Shown: positions 1 to 8,537 of the stretch, one piece after another
Position numbering within the stretch: the first letter of the stretch is position 1
How the letters are laid out: every line of letters starts with the position of its first letter
Source: Azospirillum brasilense
GTDB taxonomy: Bacteria; Pseudomonadota; Alphaproteobacteria; Azospirillales; Azospirillaceae
Assembly: GCF_007827815.1 (NCBI RefSeq)
Contig: NZ_VITH01000008.1
Coordinates: 248,001 to 312,000 of the forward strand
Direction: 5' to 3'
Length of the DNA stretch: 64,000 bases
Made by a program: the position numbers and the translations under genes
The notes under the pieces: generated by a model
What the model was told of the DNA's origin: nothing
What the model saw: the letters and a program-made list of their open reading frames with translations, nothing else
Database searches by the model: none

Positions 1-223
1 CATGTCGGGCCGCGACGAGCGCGTCCTGATGAAGCTGGTCGTGGACGGGGAGAGCCAGCGCGTGCTCGGCTGCCACATGATGGGCATGGACGCGCCGGAG
101 ATCGTCCAGGGGCTGGGCATCGCCCTGAACTGCGGCGCCACAAAGAGAGATTTCGACCGCACCATCGCCCTGCATCCCTCTACTGCGGAGGAGTTCGTCC
201 TGATGCGTGAGAAGGTGTCCTGA
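1..223 (+). CDS. gor: Glutathione-disulfide reductase, C-terminal fragment
   Basis: Only the last 73 or so residues are in the window; the 5' part lies upstream. The visible part is the dimerisation domain of the class I flavoprotein disulfide reductases, including GCHMMG and the conserved C-terminal HPSTAEE segment, whose His and Glu form the proton-relay pair at the active site of glutathione reductase. The enzyme reduces GSSG to GSH with NADPH in the cytosol. A Mn catalase gene follows on the same strand, which gives an oxidative-stress theme. Related reductases such as dihydrolipoamide dehydrogenase share this domain, but the HPSTAEEF ending favours glutathione reductase. Confidence 0.85.
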   Translation, partial: MSGRDERVLMKLVVDGESQRVLGCHMMGMDAPEIVQGLGIALNCGATKRDFDRTIALHPSTAEEFVLMREKVS

Positions 224-392
224 CGATCGGACATAAAACCAAAGGTCAGGCGCCTGTTTTCCTGGAACGCTTCTAAGAAGCCTGTGTTGAGGGCACACGA
301 CGATGGCGGCGGCACTCACGGCGGCGGTCAAGCACCCCCGCCGAAGCCGCCGCCTCCGATCCTTCATCAAGGCTCCCGGAGGGCTCCTACGC

Positions 393-1289
393 ATGTTCAT
401 GCACAACAAGAACCTGATGTACACCGTCCGCGTCGCTGAACCGGACCCGAAGCTGGCCAGCCTGATGCTGGAACAGTTCGGCGGACCCCAGGGTGAGTTG
501 GCGGCGGCCTTGCGCTACTTCACGCAGGGCCTGTCCGACGAGGACCCGGGCCGCAAGGACATGCTGATCGACATCGCGACCGAGGAACTGAGCCATCTGG
601 AGATCATCGGCAGCATCGTCGCCATGCTGACCAAGGGCGTGAAGGGCAAGCTGGCCGAAGGCGCCGAGGAGGTCACCGACCTCTACGCCGACATCGCCAA
701 GGGCAACGGCAGCCACACGCTGGCCCTGCTCTACGGCGGCGGCCCGGCCCTGACCAACTCCGCGGGGCAGCTCTGGACCGGCGGCTACATCGACAGCATC
801 GGCGAGCCGACCGCCGACCTGCGCTCCAACATCGCCGCGGAATCGCGGGCCAAGATCATCTATGAGCGCCTCATCAACATCACCCCGGACCCGGGCGTCA
901 AGGACGCGCTGACCTTCCTGATGACCCGCGAGGTGGCGCACCAGAAGATGTTCGAGAAGGCGCTCTATTCGATCGAGAACAACTTCCCGCCGGGCAAGCT
1001 GCCGGGCAACCCCGAATACACCGACAAGTACTACAACATGAGCCAGGGCGACGGCGACATGCGCGGCCCGTGGAACCAGGGCGAGCAGTGGGAGTTCGTG
1101 AACGTCACCCCCGACCAGGGCCCGGTCAGCGGCGGTGACGGCAACCCCTCGGTCCGGCTGGCGGCGGAAGAGATGAAGGCCGTCAACGAGGCCGCCAAGC
1201 GCACCATGTCGCGCACCGACGTGAACCCGGTGACGGGTGCCGATCTCGGCGCCGGCCCCGGCTCCGGCAAGATGACCCCGGTGAAGTAA
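393..1289 (+). CDS. Manganese catalase
   Basis: 298-residue non-haem di-manganese catalase, which converts hydrogen peroxide to water and oxygen. The N-terminus MFMHNKNLMYTV is typical of the family. The ferritin-like four-helix bundle supplies metal ligands in GELAAALRY, TEELSHLEII and EVAHQKMFEKAL, so the Glu and His ligands are present. I chose the ATG at 393 because it matches family N-termini and has a GGAGGG site 9-15 bases upstream. The frame is open 30 codons further up to an ATG at 303, but that extension is Arg-rich and unlike the family. It follows gor and may share its peroxide-defence role. The C-terminal tail after about residue 230 is Gly/Pro-rich. Confidence 0.93.
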   Translation: MFMHNKNLMYTVRVAEPDPKLASLMLEQFGGPQGELAAALRYFTQGLSDEDPGRKDMLIDIATEELSHLEIIGSIVAMLTKGVKGKLAEGAEEVTDLYADIAKGNGSHTLALLYGGGPALTNSAGQLWTGGYIDSIGEPTADLRSNIAAESRAKIIYERLINITPDPGVKDALTFLMTREVAHQKMFEKALYSIENNFPPGKLPGNPEYTDKYYNMSQGDGDMRGPWNQGEQWEFVNVTPDQGPVSGGDGNPSVRLAAEEMKAVNEAAKRTMSRTDVNPVTGADLGAGPGSGKMTPVK

Positions 1290-1300
1290 GGTCCATATTC

Positions 1301-1325
1301 CCCTCCCCCGCCCAGCGGGGGAGGG
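1301..1325. terminator. GC-rich hairpin between convergent genes
   Basis: A perfect 10-bp inverted repeat (CCCTCCCCCG / CGGGGGAGGG) with a 5-base loop lies between the end of the Mn catalase gene and the end of the convergent ampG gene. There is no T-run, so it may be a bidirectional transcript end or a member of the GC-rich palindrome family also seen at 4332-4388. Confidence 0.5.
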
Positions 1326-1343
1326 TCAGGGTGGGGGCAAGTG

Positions 1344-2711
1344 TTACGTTCCTGCCTTCACCACCGCCTCGTCCGGCCTCGGCCGCGTCATCAGCCACAG
1401 CAGCACCAGCAGTCCCGGCACCGCGCCGCCGGTCGACAGCAGGAAGAAGCTGCTCCAGTCCATCCGCTCGGCCAGCCAGCCGGACGAGGCGCCGAACAGG
1501 TCGCCTCCCAGTTTGTAGAAGCTGCTGAGCAGCGCGTATTGCGTGGCCGTGTAGGCGGTGTTGCACAGGCTCGACAGATAGGCGACGAAGGCCGCCGTCG
1601 CGATGCCGCCGCAGACATTCTCCAGCGCCACCGTCACCGCCAGCGCCGACACGTCGTGCCCGACCTGCGCCAGCATGACATAGCCGAGGTTGGACAGCAT
1701 CTGCATCAGCCCGCCGACCAGAAGCCCGCGCAGCACGCCGATGCGCCCGACCAGCACGCCGCCGATCAGCCCGCCGATGATCGTCGCCCACAGGCCGAAC
1801 AGCTTGGTGACGTTGGCGATCTCCGTCTTCTCGAAGCCGAGATCGACGTAGAAGGGCGCCGACATCACCCCGGCCAGCACGTCCCCCAGCTTGTAGCAGG
1901 CGATGAACAGCAGGACCGCCGCCCAGGCCGGGCGGGTCATGAACTCCACGAAGGGCGCCACGACGGCGCCGTAGATCCAGGCCAGCAGGTCCGCCTTCCA
2001 GCCCGTCAGGTGCGGGCGGGCGGTCAGCCAGTCGGCCACATGCTGCTCCCGCGCCTTGGACTCCGCGGTGTCCGCGACCTTCGGCTCGCGGTTCAGCAGG
2101 ATCGTCACCATGCCGACCGCGACCAGCCCGGCCATGACGTAATAGGCGATGTGCCAGCCGAAGAACTCCGCGAGGTACAAGGCCCCAGCCCCCGCCGCCA
2201 GCATGCCGAAGCGGTAGCCGAGCACGAGGATGGCCGCACCGGCGGCCTGCTGGTGCTCCTCCAGAACCTCGACGCGGTAGGCGTCGACCACGATGTCCTG
2301 GCTGGCCGAGAAGAAGGCCACCACCACGGCCAGCATGGCGGTCCACCACAGGTCGGTGACCGGGTTGGTGCTGCCCAGCCCGATCAGGGCCGCCATCAGC
2401 CCGGCCTGGGCCACCAGGGCCCAGCCGCGCCGCCGCCCGAACAGCCGCGTCATCACCGGCAGGCGCAGCCGGTCGATCAGCGGCGCCCAGACGAACTTCA
2501 GCGCGTAGGGCATGGTGACCAGCGCGAACAGGCCGATGGCCGTCTTGCTGACGCCGCCCTCGCGCAGCCAGATCGACAGGGTGGACCCGGTCAGCGCCAG
2601 CGGCAGCCCTTCGGAAAAGCCGAGGAACAGAATGGCCAGAACGCGCCGGTCAAGATAGACGGAGGCCGCCTGACCCCAGGAGGATGGTTTCACCCGTTGA
2701 CCCTTCCGCAC
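1344..2711 (-). CDS. ampG: AmpG-family MFS permease (anhydromuropeptide import)
   Basis: 455-residue major-facilitator protein with about 12 hydrophobic segments. The opening block FLGFSEGLPLALTGSTLSIW followed by an acidic/basic loop is characteristic of AmpG. AmpG imports GlcNAc-1,6-anhydro-MurNAc peptides released during cell-wall turnover. The RLFGRRRGW loop after the second transmembrane pair is the MFS motif-A-like region. No ampC or ampR is visible nearby. It converges with the Mn catalase gene and diverges from the DAHP synthase gene. Family assignment is strong; the muropeptide substrate is inferred from family. Confidence 0.85.
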   Translation of the reverse strand: MRKGQRVKPSSWGQAASVYLDRRVLAILFLGFSEGLPLALTGSTLSIWLREGGVSKTAIGLFALVTMPYALKFVWAPLIDRLRLPVMTRLFGRRRGWALVAQAGLMAALIGLGSTNPVTDLWWTAMLAVVVAFFSASQDIVVDAYRVEVLEEHQQAAGAAILVLGYRFGMLAAGAGALYLAEFFGWHIAYYVMAGLVAVGMVTILLNREPKVADTAESKAREQHVADWLTARPHLTGWKADLLAWIYGAVVAPFVEFMTRPAWAAVLLFIACYKLGDVLAGVMSAPFYVDLGFEKTEIANVTKLFGLWATIIGGLIGGVLVGRIGVLRGLLVGGLMQMLSNLGYVMLAQVGHDVSALAVTVALENVCGGIATAAFVAYLSSLCNTAYTATQYALLSSFYKLGGDLFGASSGWLAERMDWSSFFLLSTGGAVPGLLVLLWLMTRPRPDEAVVKAGT

Positions 2712-2909
2712 ACCTGCGTAACCGTCTGTATAGGCTCCCGCCGGACGCCCCGGCCAGCACGCTTTTTCGGGCGCGGCGCCGCATCATCCATTGCGGAAGT
2801 TGCGGTCGAAACTATGGAAAAATTTCCCGGCGACCGCTATACAGAGTACCCCTCTGGCCGTCATCCGGCCTTCGAGAGGAACCCTTAGCACAAGGAAAGA
2901 GCGGGCGTC

Positions 2910-4295
2910 ATGGTTGAGCGTTGGTCCCCCGACAGCTGGAGGTCGAAGCCGGCGAAGCAGCTTCCGACCTATCCGGACCCGTCCAAGGTCGAAGCGGTCG
3001 AGCAGCGCCTGTCCTCCTATCCCCCGTTGGTCTTTGCGGGCGAGGCGCGCCGGCTGAAGGACAGCCTCGCCGCCGCCGCCGCCGGCAACGCCTTCCTGCT
3101 GCAGGGCGGCGACTGCGCGGAGAGCTTCGCGGAGTTCCACCCGAACAACATCCGCGACACCTTCCGCGTCCTGCTGCAGATGGCCGTCGTGCTGACCTTC
3201 GGCGCCGCCATCCCGGTGGTCAAGGTGGGCCGCATGGCCGGGCAGTTCGCCAAGCCGCGCTCCGCCGACACCGAAGTGCTGGAGGGGATCGAGCTTCCGT
3301 CCTACCGCGGCGACATCATCAACGGCTTCGACTTCACGCCGGACGCCCGCGTTCCCGACCCGGAGCGCATGATGCAGGCCTACACCCAGGCCGCCGCCAC
3401 GCTGAACCTGCTGCGCGCCTTCTCGCAGGGCGGCTACGCCGACCTGCACAAGGTGCACCAGTGGACGCTGGGCTTCGTCGAGCGCTCCCCCGCCGGTGAG
3501 CAGTTCCGCGAGATCGCCAACCGGCTGGACGAGACGCTGGGCTTCATGGCGGCCTGCGGCATCACCGCCCAGACCACCCCGCAGATCCGCGAGACCGAGT
3601 TCTTCACCAGCCACGAGGCGCTGCTGCTGCCGTTCGAGCAGGCGATGACCCGCGTCGACAGCACCACCGGCGACTGGTACGACGTGTCGGCCCACATGCT
3701 GTGGATCGGCGACCGCACCCGCCAGCTGGACGGCGCGCATGTCGAGTTCCTGCGCGGCGTGAAGAACCCGATCGGCCTGAAGTGTGGCCCGACGACCGAT
3801 CCGGACGAGCTGATCCGCCTGATCGACCTGCTGAACCCGACCAACGAGCCGGGCCGCCTGACCCTGATCGTCCGCATGGGCGCCGACAAGGTGGCGGAGA
3901 AATTCCCGCCCCTGCTGCGCAAGGTGCAGCGCGAGGGCCGCGTCGTCGTCTGGTCCAGCGACCCGATGCACGGCAACACCGTCAAGTCCTCCAGCGGCTA
4001 CAAGACCCGCCCGGTGGAGAAGGTGCTGTCGGAGGCGCGCGACTTCTTCGCGGTGCACGAGGCCGAGGGCACCCACGCCGGCGGCGTCCATTTCGAGCTG
4101 ACCGGCCAGGACGTGACGGAGTGCACGGGCGGCGCCCAGGCGATCACCGACCACAAGCTGGCGCTGCGCTACCACACCGCCTGCGACCCGCGGCTGAACG
4201 CCAGCCAGGCGCTGGAGCTGGCCTTCCTGCTGGCCGAGGAGCTGAAGCGCGCCCGTCTGAAGCGCGACGCCGACCGCCGGGCGGCGGCGGAGTAA
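2910..4295 (+). CDS. Class II 3-deoxy-7-phosphoheptulonate (DAHP) synthase
   Basis: 461 residues. It condenses phosphoenolpyruvate with erythrose 4-phosphate, the first step of the shikimate pathway. This is the plant/actinobacterial (type II) form: it has [10 protein letters not shown] near residue 65 (metal and PEP binding), [30 protein letters not shown] and the C-terminal [18 protein letters not shown]. Length matches the family. An AAGGAAAG site lies about 9 bases before the ATG. The gene is divergent from ampG and has a large GC-rich inverted repeat just downstream. The class II form is usual in alphaproteobacteria; no type I paralogue is in the window. Confidence 0.95.
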   Translation: MVERWSPDSWRSKPAKQLPTYPDPSKVEAVEQRLSSYPPLVFAGEARRLKDSLAAAAAGNAFLLQGGDCAESFAEFHPNNIRDTFRVLLQMAVVLTFGAAIPVVKVGRMAGQFAKPRSADTEVLEGIELPSYRGDIINGFDFTPDARVPDPERMMQAYTQAAATLNLLRAFSQGGYADLHKVHQWTLGFVERSPAGEQFREIANRLDETLGFMAACGITAQTTPQIRETEFFTSHEALLLPFEQAMTRVDSTTGDWYDVSAHMLWIGDRTRQLDGAHVEFLRGVKNPIGLKCGPTTDPDELIRLIDLLNPTNEPGRLTLIVRMGADKVAEKFPPLLRKVQREGRVVVWSSDPMHGNTVKSSSGYKTRPVEKVLSEARDFFAVHEAEGTHAGGVHFELTGQDVTECTGGAQAITDHKLALRYHTACDPRLNASQALELAFLLAEELKRARLKRDADRRAAAE

Positions 4296-4331
4296 GGCGT
4301 TCTCCTAGGGGCGTTTCGCCCCCTCCCCGAC

Positions 4332-4388
4332 CCTCCCCCGCTTCGCGGGAGAGGGGGCAGTCTTCCCTCTCCCGCGAAGCGGGGGAGG
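4332..4388. repeat. 24-bp perfect inverted repeat, probable bidirectional terminator
   Basis: Arms 4332-4355 and 4365-4388 are exact reverse complements (24 bp) separated by 9 bases. A second, smaller hairpin (CCCGCG / CGCGGG) follows at about 4394-4411. The element sits between the convergent DAHP synthase and FliL-like genes. The C-rich start (CCCTCCCC) and the CGCTTCGCGGGAGAGG core look like a dispersed intergenic palindrome rather than a unique terminator. Confidence 0.7.
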
Positions 4389-4441
4389 GAGGGACCCGCG
4401 CGCAAGCGCGGGAGGGGGGGCAAGCGGAGCCAGCGGCCCTC

Positions 4442-4894
4442 CTACCGCACCACCATCCGCTCCAGCAGCACCTCGCGCACCCGGATGGCCTGCGCCTCGC
4501 GCTTCATCACGCTCGCCACGGTGCTCTTGATCAGGTTGGCGCCCTCGGCCCCGTTCAACTGGCCGGGCTCGATCTGGCGCAGCCGGTCGGCCATCTGATC
4601 GGCGATGCGGGGGACGTAGGGCGTCGCCGGGTTTGGATCCGCGGTGGGTTCGATCTCCAGCAGCACGCGGATGTCCACTTGGCGCGCGTCGCCACCGCCC
4701 AGGGTGAAGGTCATCGTCGGAAGGGAGGCGTAGGTCTTCTGCGCCTTGCGGTCGCCACCGGCGCTGCGAGCGCCGGATTTGGCGGCGACCACCGTCCAGG
4801 TGCCCAGGGCGGCGAGCAGCACCAGGAACACCGCGATGAGGACGGGCATCAACGACACCGGGTCCCCATCGGAGCGCCGCAGCAGGAAGCGCAC
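4442..4894 (-). CDS. FliL-like single-pass membrane protein
   Basis: 150 residues with one N-terminal transmembrane helix (about residues 14-36, LMPVLIAVFLVLLAALGTW). The periplasmic domain contains DIRVLLEIEP, YVPRIADQMADRL and GANLIKSTVASVMK, which follows the FliL pattern (strand, then helix before an Arg/Asp, then the c-ring-proximal helix). FliL associates with the flagellar stator and basal body. The start is a GTG with AAAGG about 8 bases upstream; no in-frame ATG lies above it. No other flagellar gene is adjacent, so this could be a stand-alone paralogue. A near-consensus CtrA-type box lies about 50 bp upstream, which fits a motility role. Confidence 0.6.
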   Translation of the reverse strand: MRFLLRRSDGDPVSLMPVLIAVFLVLLAALGTWTVVAAKSGARSAGGDRKAQKTYASLPTMTFTLGGGDARQVDIRVLLEIEPTADPNPATPYVPRIADQMADRLRQIEPGQLNGAEGANLIKSTVASVMKREAQAIRVREVLLERMVVR

Positions 4895-4941
4895 CGGGCC
4901 GCCTTTCCCCCATCATTCCCCTGGATGGGGCATGGGCATAT

Positions 4942-4956
4942 TTAACGATGATTTAT
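4942..4956 (-). promoter_or_regulatory. CtrA-type half-conserved box
   Basis: The + strand reads TTAA-CGATGAT-TTAT, matching the CtrA consensus TTAA-N7-TTAA at 7 of 8 fixed bases. It lies about 48 bp upstream of the GTG start of the FliL-like gene. CtrA control of motility genes is established in alphaproteobacteria; binding here is inferred. Confidence 0.4.
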
Positions 4957-4963
4957 CCTAGAT

Positions 4964-5012
4964 AAAAAAACGGGGCCGGTCAAAGCGACTTGCGCGACCG
5001 GCCCCGCTTTTT
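4964..5012 (-). terminator. Rho-independent terminator of the aldehyde dehydrogenase gene
   Basis: Perfect 11-bp stem CGGGGCCGGTC / GACCGGCCCCG (4971-4981 and 4996-5006) with a 14-base loop. On the minus strand it is followed by seven T (A-run at 4964-4970), just downstream of the dehydrogenase stop at 5036. A T-run on the + side as well makes it potentially bidirectional. Confidence 0.85.
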
Positions 5013-5035
5013 CACTTGAAATCAGCGCCCGGTTT

Positions 5036-6529
5036 TCAGCCGCCGATGCCGCCCATGCACAAATACTTGATTTCCAAGTAATCCTCGATGCCGTACTTGG
5101 AACCCTCGCGGCCGATGCCGCTTTCCTTCATGCCGCCGAAGGGGGCGACCTCGGTGGAGATGATGCCCTCGTTGATGCCGACGATGCCGTATTCCAGCGC
5201 CTCCGCCACCCGCCAGACGCGCCCGATGTCGCGGCTGTAGAAGTAGGCGGCCAGCCCGAACTCGGTGGCGTTGGCCATGCGCACGGCCTCCTCCTCCGTC
5301 TCGAAGCGGAACAGCGGGGCGACCGGGCCGAAGGTCTCCTCGCGCGCCACCTTCATCGCCGGGGTCACGTCGGCGAGGATGGTCGGCTCGAAGAAGCTGC
5401 CGCCCAGCGCGTGCCGCTTGCCGCCCAGCACCACGCGGGCGCCCTTCTCCGTGGCGTCGCGGATGTGGTCCTCGACCTTCTCCACCGCCGCCATGTCGAT
5501 CAGCGGCCCCTGCTGCGCCCCGTCCGTGGTCAGGCCGGGGCCGACCTTCAGCGCCTTCACCGCCTCGGCCAGCTTGGCCGCGAAGGCATCGTAGACCCCG
5601 GACTGCACCAGAAGCCGGTTCGCGCAGACGCAGGTCTGGCCGGTGTTGCGGTACTTGGACGCGATGGCGCCCTTCACCGCCTCGTCGAGGTCGGCGTCGT
5701 TGAAGACCAGGAAGGGCGCGTTGCCGCCCAGCTCCAGCGACACCTTCTTCACCGTGCCGGCGCATTGGGCCATCAGCTCCTTGCCGATCTCGGTGGAGCC
5801 GGTGAAGGTCAGCTTGCGCACCGTCGGGTTGCCGGTCATCTCGCCGCCGATGGCGCGGGCGGAGCCGGTGACGACGCTGAGGATGCCCGCCGGAATGCCC
5901 GCCCGCTCCGCCAGAACCGCCATGGCGAGCGCGGTCAGCGGGGTGGCGGTCGCCGGCTTGATAACCATCGGGCAGCCGGCGGCCAGCGCCGGACCGGCCT
6001 TGCGGGTGATCATCGCCGCCGGGAAGTTCCACGGCGTGATGGCGGCGGTGACGCCGATCGGCTCCTTGGTCACGACGATGCGGCGGCCCGGCAGATGCTG
6101 CGGGATGGTGTCGCCGTAGACGCGCTTGCCCTCCTCGGCGAACCATTCGATGAAGGACGCGGCGTAGGCCACCTCGCCCCGCGCCTCGGCGAGCGGCTTG
6201 CCCTGCTCCGCCGTCATGATGCGGGCCAGATCCTCCTGGTTCGCCATCATCAGGTCGAACCACGTCCGCAGGGTCTTCGCGCGCTCCTTGGCGGTCAGCG
6301 CCCGCCAGGCCGGCCAGGCGCGCTCGGCGGCGTCGATGGCCCGGCGCGTCTCGTCCGCGCCCATCATCGGCACGCTGCCCAGAACGCTGCCGTCGGCGGG
6401 GTTGGTCACCTCCACGGTCTTGCCGCTGTCGGCGTCGATCCACCGGCCATCGACGAAGCCCTGGAATCGCAGCAGCTCGGCGTCCTTCAACCCAAGACGG
6501 CGGGCGGTGTCCACGGAATCATACGGCAT
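5036..6529 (-). CDS. gabD: NAD(P)-dependent succinate-semialdehyde dehydrogenase
   Basis: 497-residue aldehyde dehydrogenase. It oxidises succinate semialdehyde to succinate in the GABA shunt. Visible motifs are ITPWNFPAAMITRK (cofactor binding), FTGSTEIGKELM, the catalytic Glu in SLELGGNAPFLVF, the catalytic Cys in NTGQTCVCANR, and EETFGPVAPLFRF. The TGQTCVCANR block is typical of GabD rather than generic ALDHs. I placed the start at the ATG at 6529, which has AGGAAGG about 8 bases upstream; the frame stays open 22 codons further but without a ribosome site. It is followed by a strong terminator. No gabT is nearby, and panC lies upstream on the same strand. Glutarate semialdehyde is an alternative substrate. 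Confidence 0.88.
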   Translation of the reverse strand: MPYDSVDTARRLGLKDAELLRFQGFVDGRWIDADSGKTVEVTNPADGSVLGSVPMMGADETRRAIDAAERAWPAWRALTAKERAKTLRTWFDLMMANQEDLARIMTAEQGKPLAEARGEVAYAASFIEWFAEEGKRVYGDTIPQHLPGRRIVVTKEPIGVTAAITPWNFPAAMITRKAGPALAAGCPMVIKPATATPLTALAMAVLAERAGIPAGILSVVTGSARAIGGEMTGNPTVRKLTFTGSTEIGKELMAQCAGTVKKVSLELGGNAPFLVFNDADLDEAVKGAIASKYRNTGQTCVCANRLLVQSGVYDAFAAKLAEAVKALKVGPGLTTDGAQQGPLIDMAAVEKVEDHIRDATEKGARVVLGGKRHALGGSFFEPTILADVTPAMKVAREETFGPVAPLFRFETEEEAVRMANATEFGLAAYFYSRDIGRVWRVAEALEYGIVGINEGIISTEVAPFGGMKESGIGREGSKYGIEDYLEIKYLCMGGIGG

Positions 6530-6656
6530 GGTGCCTTCCTTCCCTTGGTTCTTGCGCGCAACAGCGCGGTCGCCAGAGAGTATAGGACACCACACCCCCT
6601 CTGCGATCCTTCGCGTGGCGGGGCAGGCGTGCGGACCGGGGATGGAACGCCGGCGG

Positions 6657-7547
6657 CTACGCCGGAAGGACCGGGACGTTGTCGATCAGGCGGGCCTTGC
6701 CCATCCAGGCGGCGGCCAGCAGGCGCGCCGGACGCTCCATACGGGTGACCGGCGCCAGCGTGTCGGCGTCGCGCAGCTCGACATAGTCGATGGAGCCGAA
6801 TCCGGCGGCGGTGATGCGCGCTCGCACCGCCTCCAGCACCGAGGCGGCCTCCGCGCCACTGGCCAACGCCGCGGCGGCCTCAAGGAGCGCACGGTTCAGC
6901 TCCGGTGCGCGGGCGCGCTCGTCGGCGGACAGGTAGGCGTTGCGCGAGGACATGGCGAGCCCGTCGGCCTCGCGCACCGTCGGCAGCCCCTCCACCCGCA
7001 CCGGAATGTCGAGATCGCGGGCGAAGCGGCGGATGACCATGAGCTGCTGGTAGTCCTTCTCGCCGAACACCGCCACGTCGGGCTGGGCCTGCAGGAACAG
7101 CTTCGTCACCACCAGGGCGACGCCGCCGAACATCTGCGGCCGGAAGGTGCCGCACAGCCCCTCCGCCGGGCCGCCGACCGAGATGGCCGTGGCGAAGCCC
7201 TCCGGATACATGGCGCGCACCGTGGGGGCGTAGAGCAGATGGCAGCCCGCCGAGGCGAGCTTGCCCGAATCCCCGGCCTCGTCCCGCGGGTAGCGGTCGA
7301 AGTCCTCGTGCGGGGCGAACTGGGTGGGGTTGACGAAGACGCTGGCGACCACTTGGTCGGCCAGTTCCCGCGCGCGGCGCACCAGGGCGAGATGGCCGTC
7401 GTGCAGCGCGCCCATGGTCGGCACCAGGGCCACCGTCTTGCCGTCGCGGTGCCAGGCGGACACCTGGGCGCGGAGATCGTCGACGCTGCGGACGACCGGC
7501 AGGGGCTGTTCCGACTCCGGCAGGCGGGCGGCGGCGAGGGAGGTCAT
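6657..7547 (-). CDS. panC: Pantothenate synthetase (pantoate--beta-alanine ligase)
   Basis: 296 residues. It joins pantoate and beta-alanine with ATP, the last step of pantothenate synthesis. Signature blocks are VPTMGALHDGHLALVRRA (HIGH-type nucleotide-binding site), FVNPTQFAPHEDFDRYPRD, FGEKDYQQLMVIRR and READGLAMSSRNAYL (KMSKS-equivalent). Length is normal for PanC with a short N-terminal extension. panB and panD are not adjacent. It sits 127 bp upstream of gabD on the same strand, too far and functionally too different to call an operon with confidence. Confidence 0.96.
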   Translation of the reverse strand: MTSLAAARLPESEQPLPVVRSVDDLRAQVSAWHRDGKTVALVPTMGALHDGHLALVRRARELADQVVASVFVNPTQFAPHEDFDRYPRDEAGDSGKLASAGCHLLYAPTVRAMYPEGFATAISVGGPAEGLCGTFRPQMFGGVALVVTKLFLQAQPDVAVFGEKDYQQLMVIRRFARDLDIPVRVEGLPTVREADGLAMSSRNAYLSADERARAPELNRALLEAAAALASGAEAASVLEAVRARITAAGFGSIDYVELRDADTLAPVTRMERPARLLAAAWMGKARLIDNVPVLPA

Positions 7548-7698
7548 GGCGGGTGCTCCACAGGCGTCATAAACGGCGCTGGGATAAACCGCCGGATCGG
7601 CGCTGTCCAGTCATGGAATTAACCGGGCGAGCCCGAATTTGAAATTTTTCCATCCTGCGGGCGGGTCGGACCGCGCGGTCTCCCGCCCGCGGACTGGG

Positions 7699-7863
7699 TC
7701 AACGCATCAGCGTGACGACGACCAGATAGGTCAGGTTCACCCAGGCGCCGAGCGTGGCCAGGAGGACCAGGGTGGCCGGAGACAGCACCACCGAACCGAG
7801 GATCACGACAAGCGCCACGACCAGCAGGCCGAGGGCGAGAAGGGTCACGCGCGTATCTTCCAT
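7699..7863 (-). CDS. Small membrane protein, 54 residues
   Basis: Starts at the ATG at 7863 with GGAAG about 8 bases upstream; it begins MEDTRVTLLALGLLVVALVV. Two hydrophobic segments (about residues 7-26 and 29-51) fill almost the whole protein, so it is probably a two-helix inner-membrane peptide. The longer reading frame upstream to 8031 runs through non-coding-looking sequence and is not supported. No family recognised. Its role is unknown. Confidence 0.55.
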   Translation of the reverse strand: MEDTRVTLLALGLLVVALVVILGSVVLSPATLVLLATLGAWVNLTYLVVVTLMR

Positions 7864-8096
7864 GTCACTGCTTCCAGATGATTGAGCAAATCGGATGTTG
7901 GAAGCGATAGACGAAAACCCCACGCGCTGTAGATGATCTGAATCAACTGCGGCGGCGTTCGTCTCAAAAAGACACGCGCGGCTGCGCCGGGATTTTTGTG
8001 CAGTGAAACTCCGAGCACCGAATCGCGCCATTGGCGCGACGGTTCATTGCTGGAGCGTTTTCTGGTGATGTTTTTGAGAGGAGGCGGTGTTTGGGA

Positions 8097-8171
8097 TGGT
8101 GGGCGCAGTAGGGATTGAACCTACGACCCCACCCGTGTGAAGGGTGTGCTCTCCCGCTGAGCTATGCGCCC
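8097..8171 (-). tRNA. tRNA-Val (CAC)
   Basis: 75 nt on the minus strand with encoded CCA. The acceptor stem GGGCGCA / TGCGCCC, D-stem GCTC / GAGC, anticodon stem CACCC / GGGTG and T-stem GTAGG / CCTAC all pair. The anticodon loop TTCACAC gives anticodon CAC, which reads GUG valine codons. Flanking bases extend the acceptor pairing (TGGGAT upstream, ATCCCA downstream). Confidence 0.96.
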
Positions 8172-8303
8172 ATCCCAAAGAAACAACCGCTGACGCACCG
8201 CGGAGACGGCAAAGCGAGGTCCGATGGACCCCGGTCTTAACCAACTCTCGTGGTGGAGGGGATGGTACCATCCGCAAAGCCCTGGAACCACCGGACTTTG
8301 GGA

Positions 8304-8378
8304 TGGTGGGCGCAGTAGGGATTGAACCTACGACCCCACCCGTGTGAAGGGTGTGCTCTCCCGCTGAGCTATGCGCCC
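8304..8378 (-). tRNA. tRNA-Val (CAC), second identical copy
   Basis: Same 75-nt sequence as the copy at 8097-8171, with all stems intact, anticodon CAC and encoded CCA. The identity extends several bases beyond the mature ends (GGGATGG and CATCCCA), consistent with tandem duplication. The 132-bp spacer between the copies shows no gene. The two copies are likely co-transcribed, with this one first on the minus strand. Confidence 0.96.
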
Positions 8379-8537
8379 ATCCCAGTAAAACCGCGTCGGC
8401 ATCAGGCTCGTTTCGCTGTCGCGTCGTTGCCACCGCTGCGGTGAGGCGGGTTTCTAAAGGCCCCGCCCCCTCCTGTCAAGCACCTGTTTCGCACCAATAT
8501 CAAAGAAGCCCTTCCGCCCGGAGCCCCCGATGAGCCA

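Noticed and set aside
303..392. N-terminal extension of Mn catalase from the ATG at 303
   Set aside because: Arg-rich, unlike the family, and the ATG at 393 has a good ribosome site and a family-typical N-terminus.
1341..2888. 515-residue open frame opposite ampG
   Set aside because: His/Gln/Arg-rich antisense shadow caused by high GC; the ampG frame has clear MFS features.
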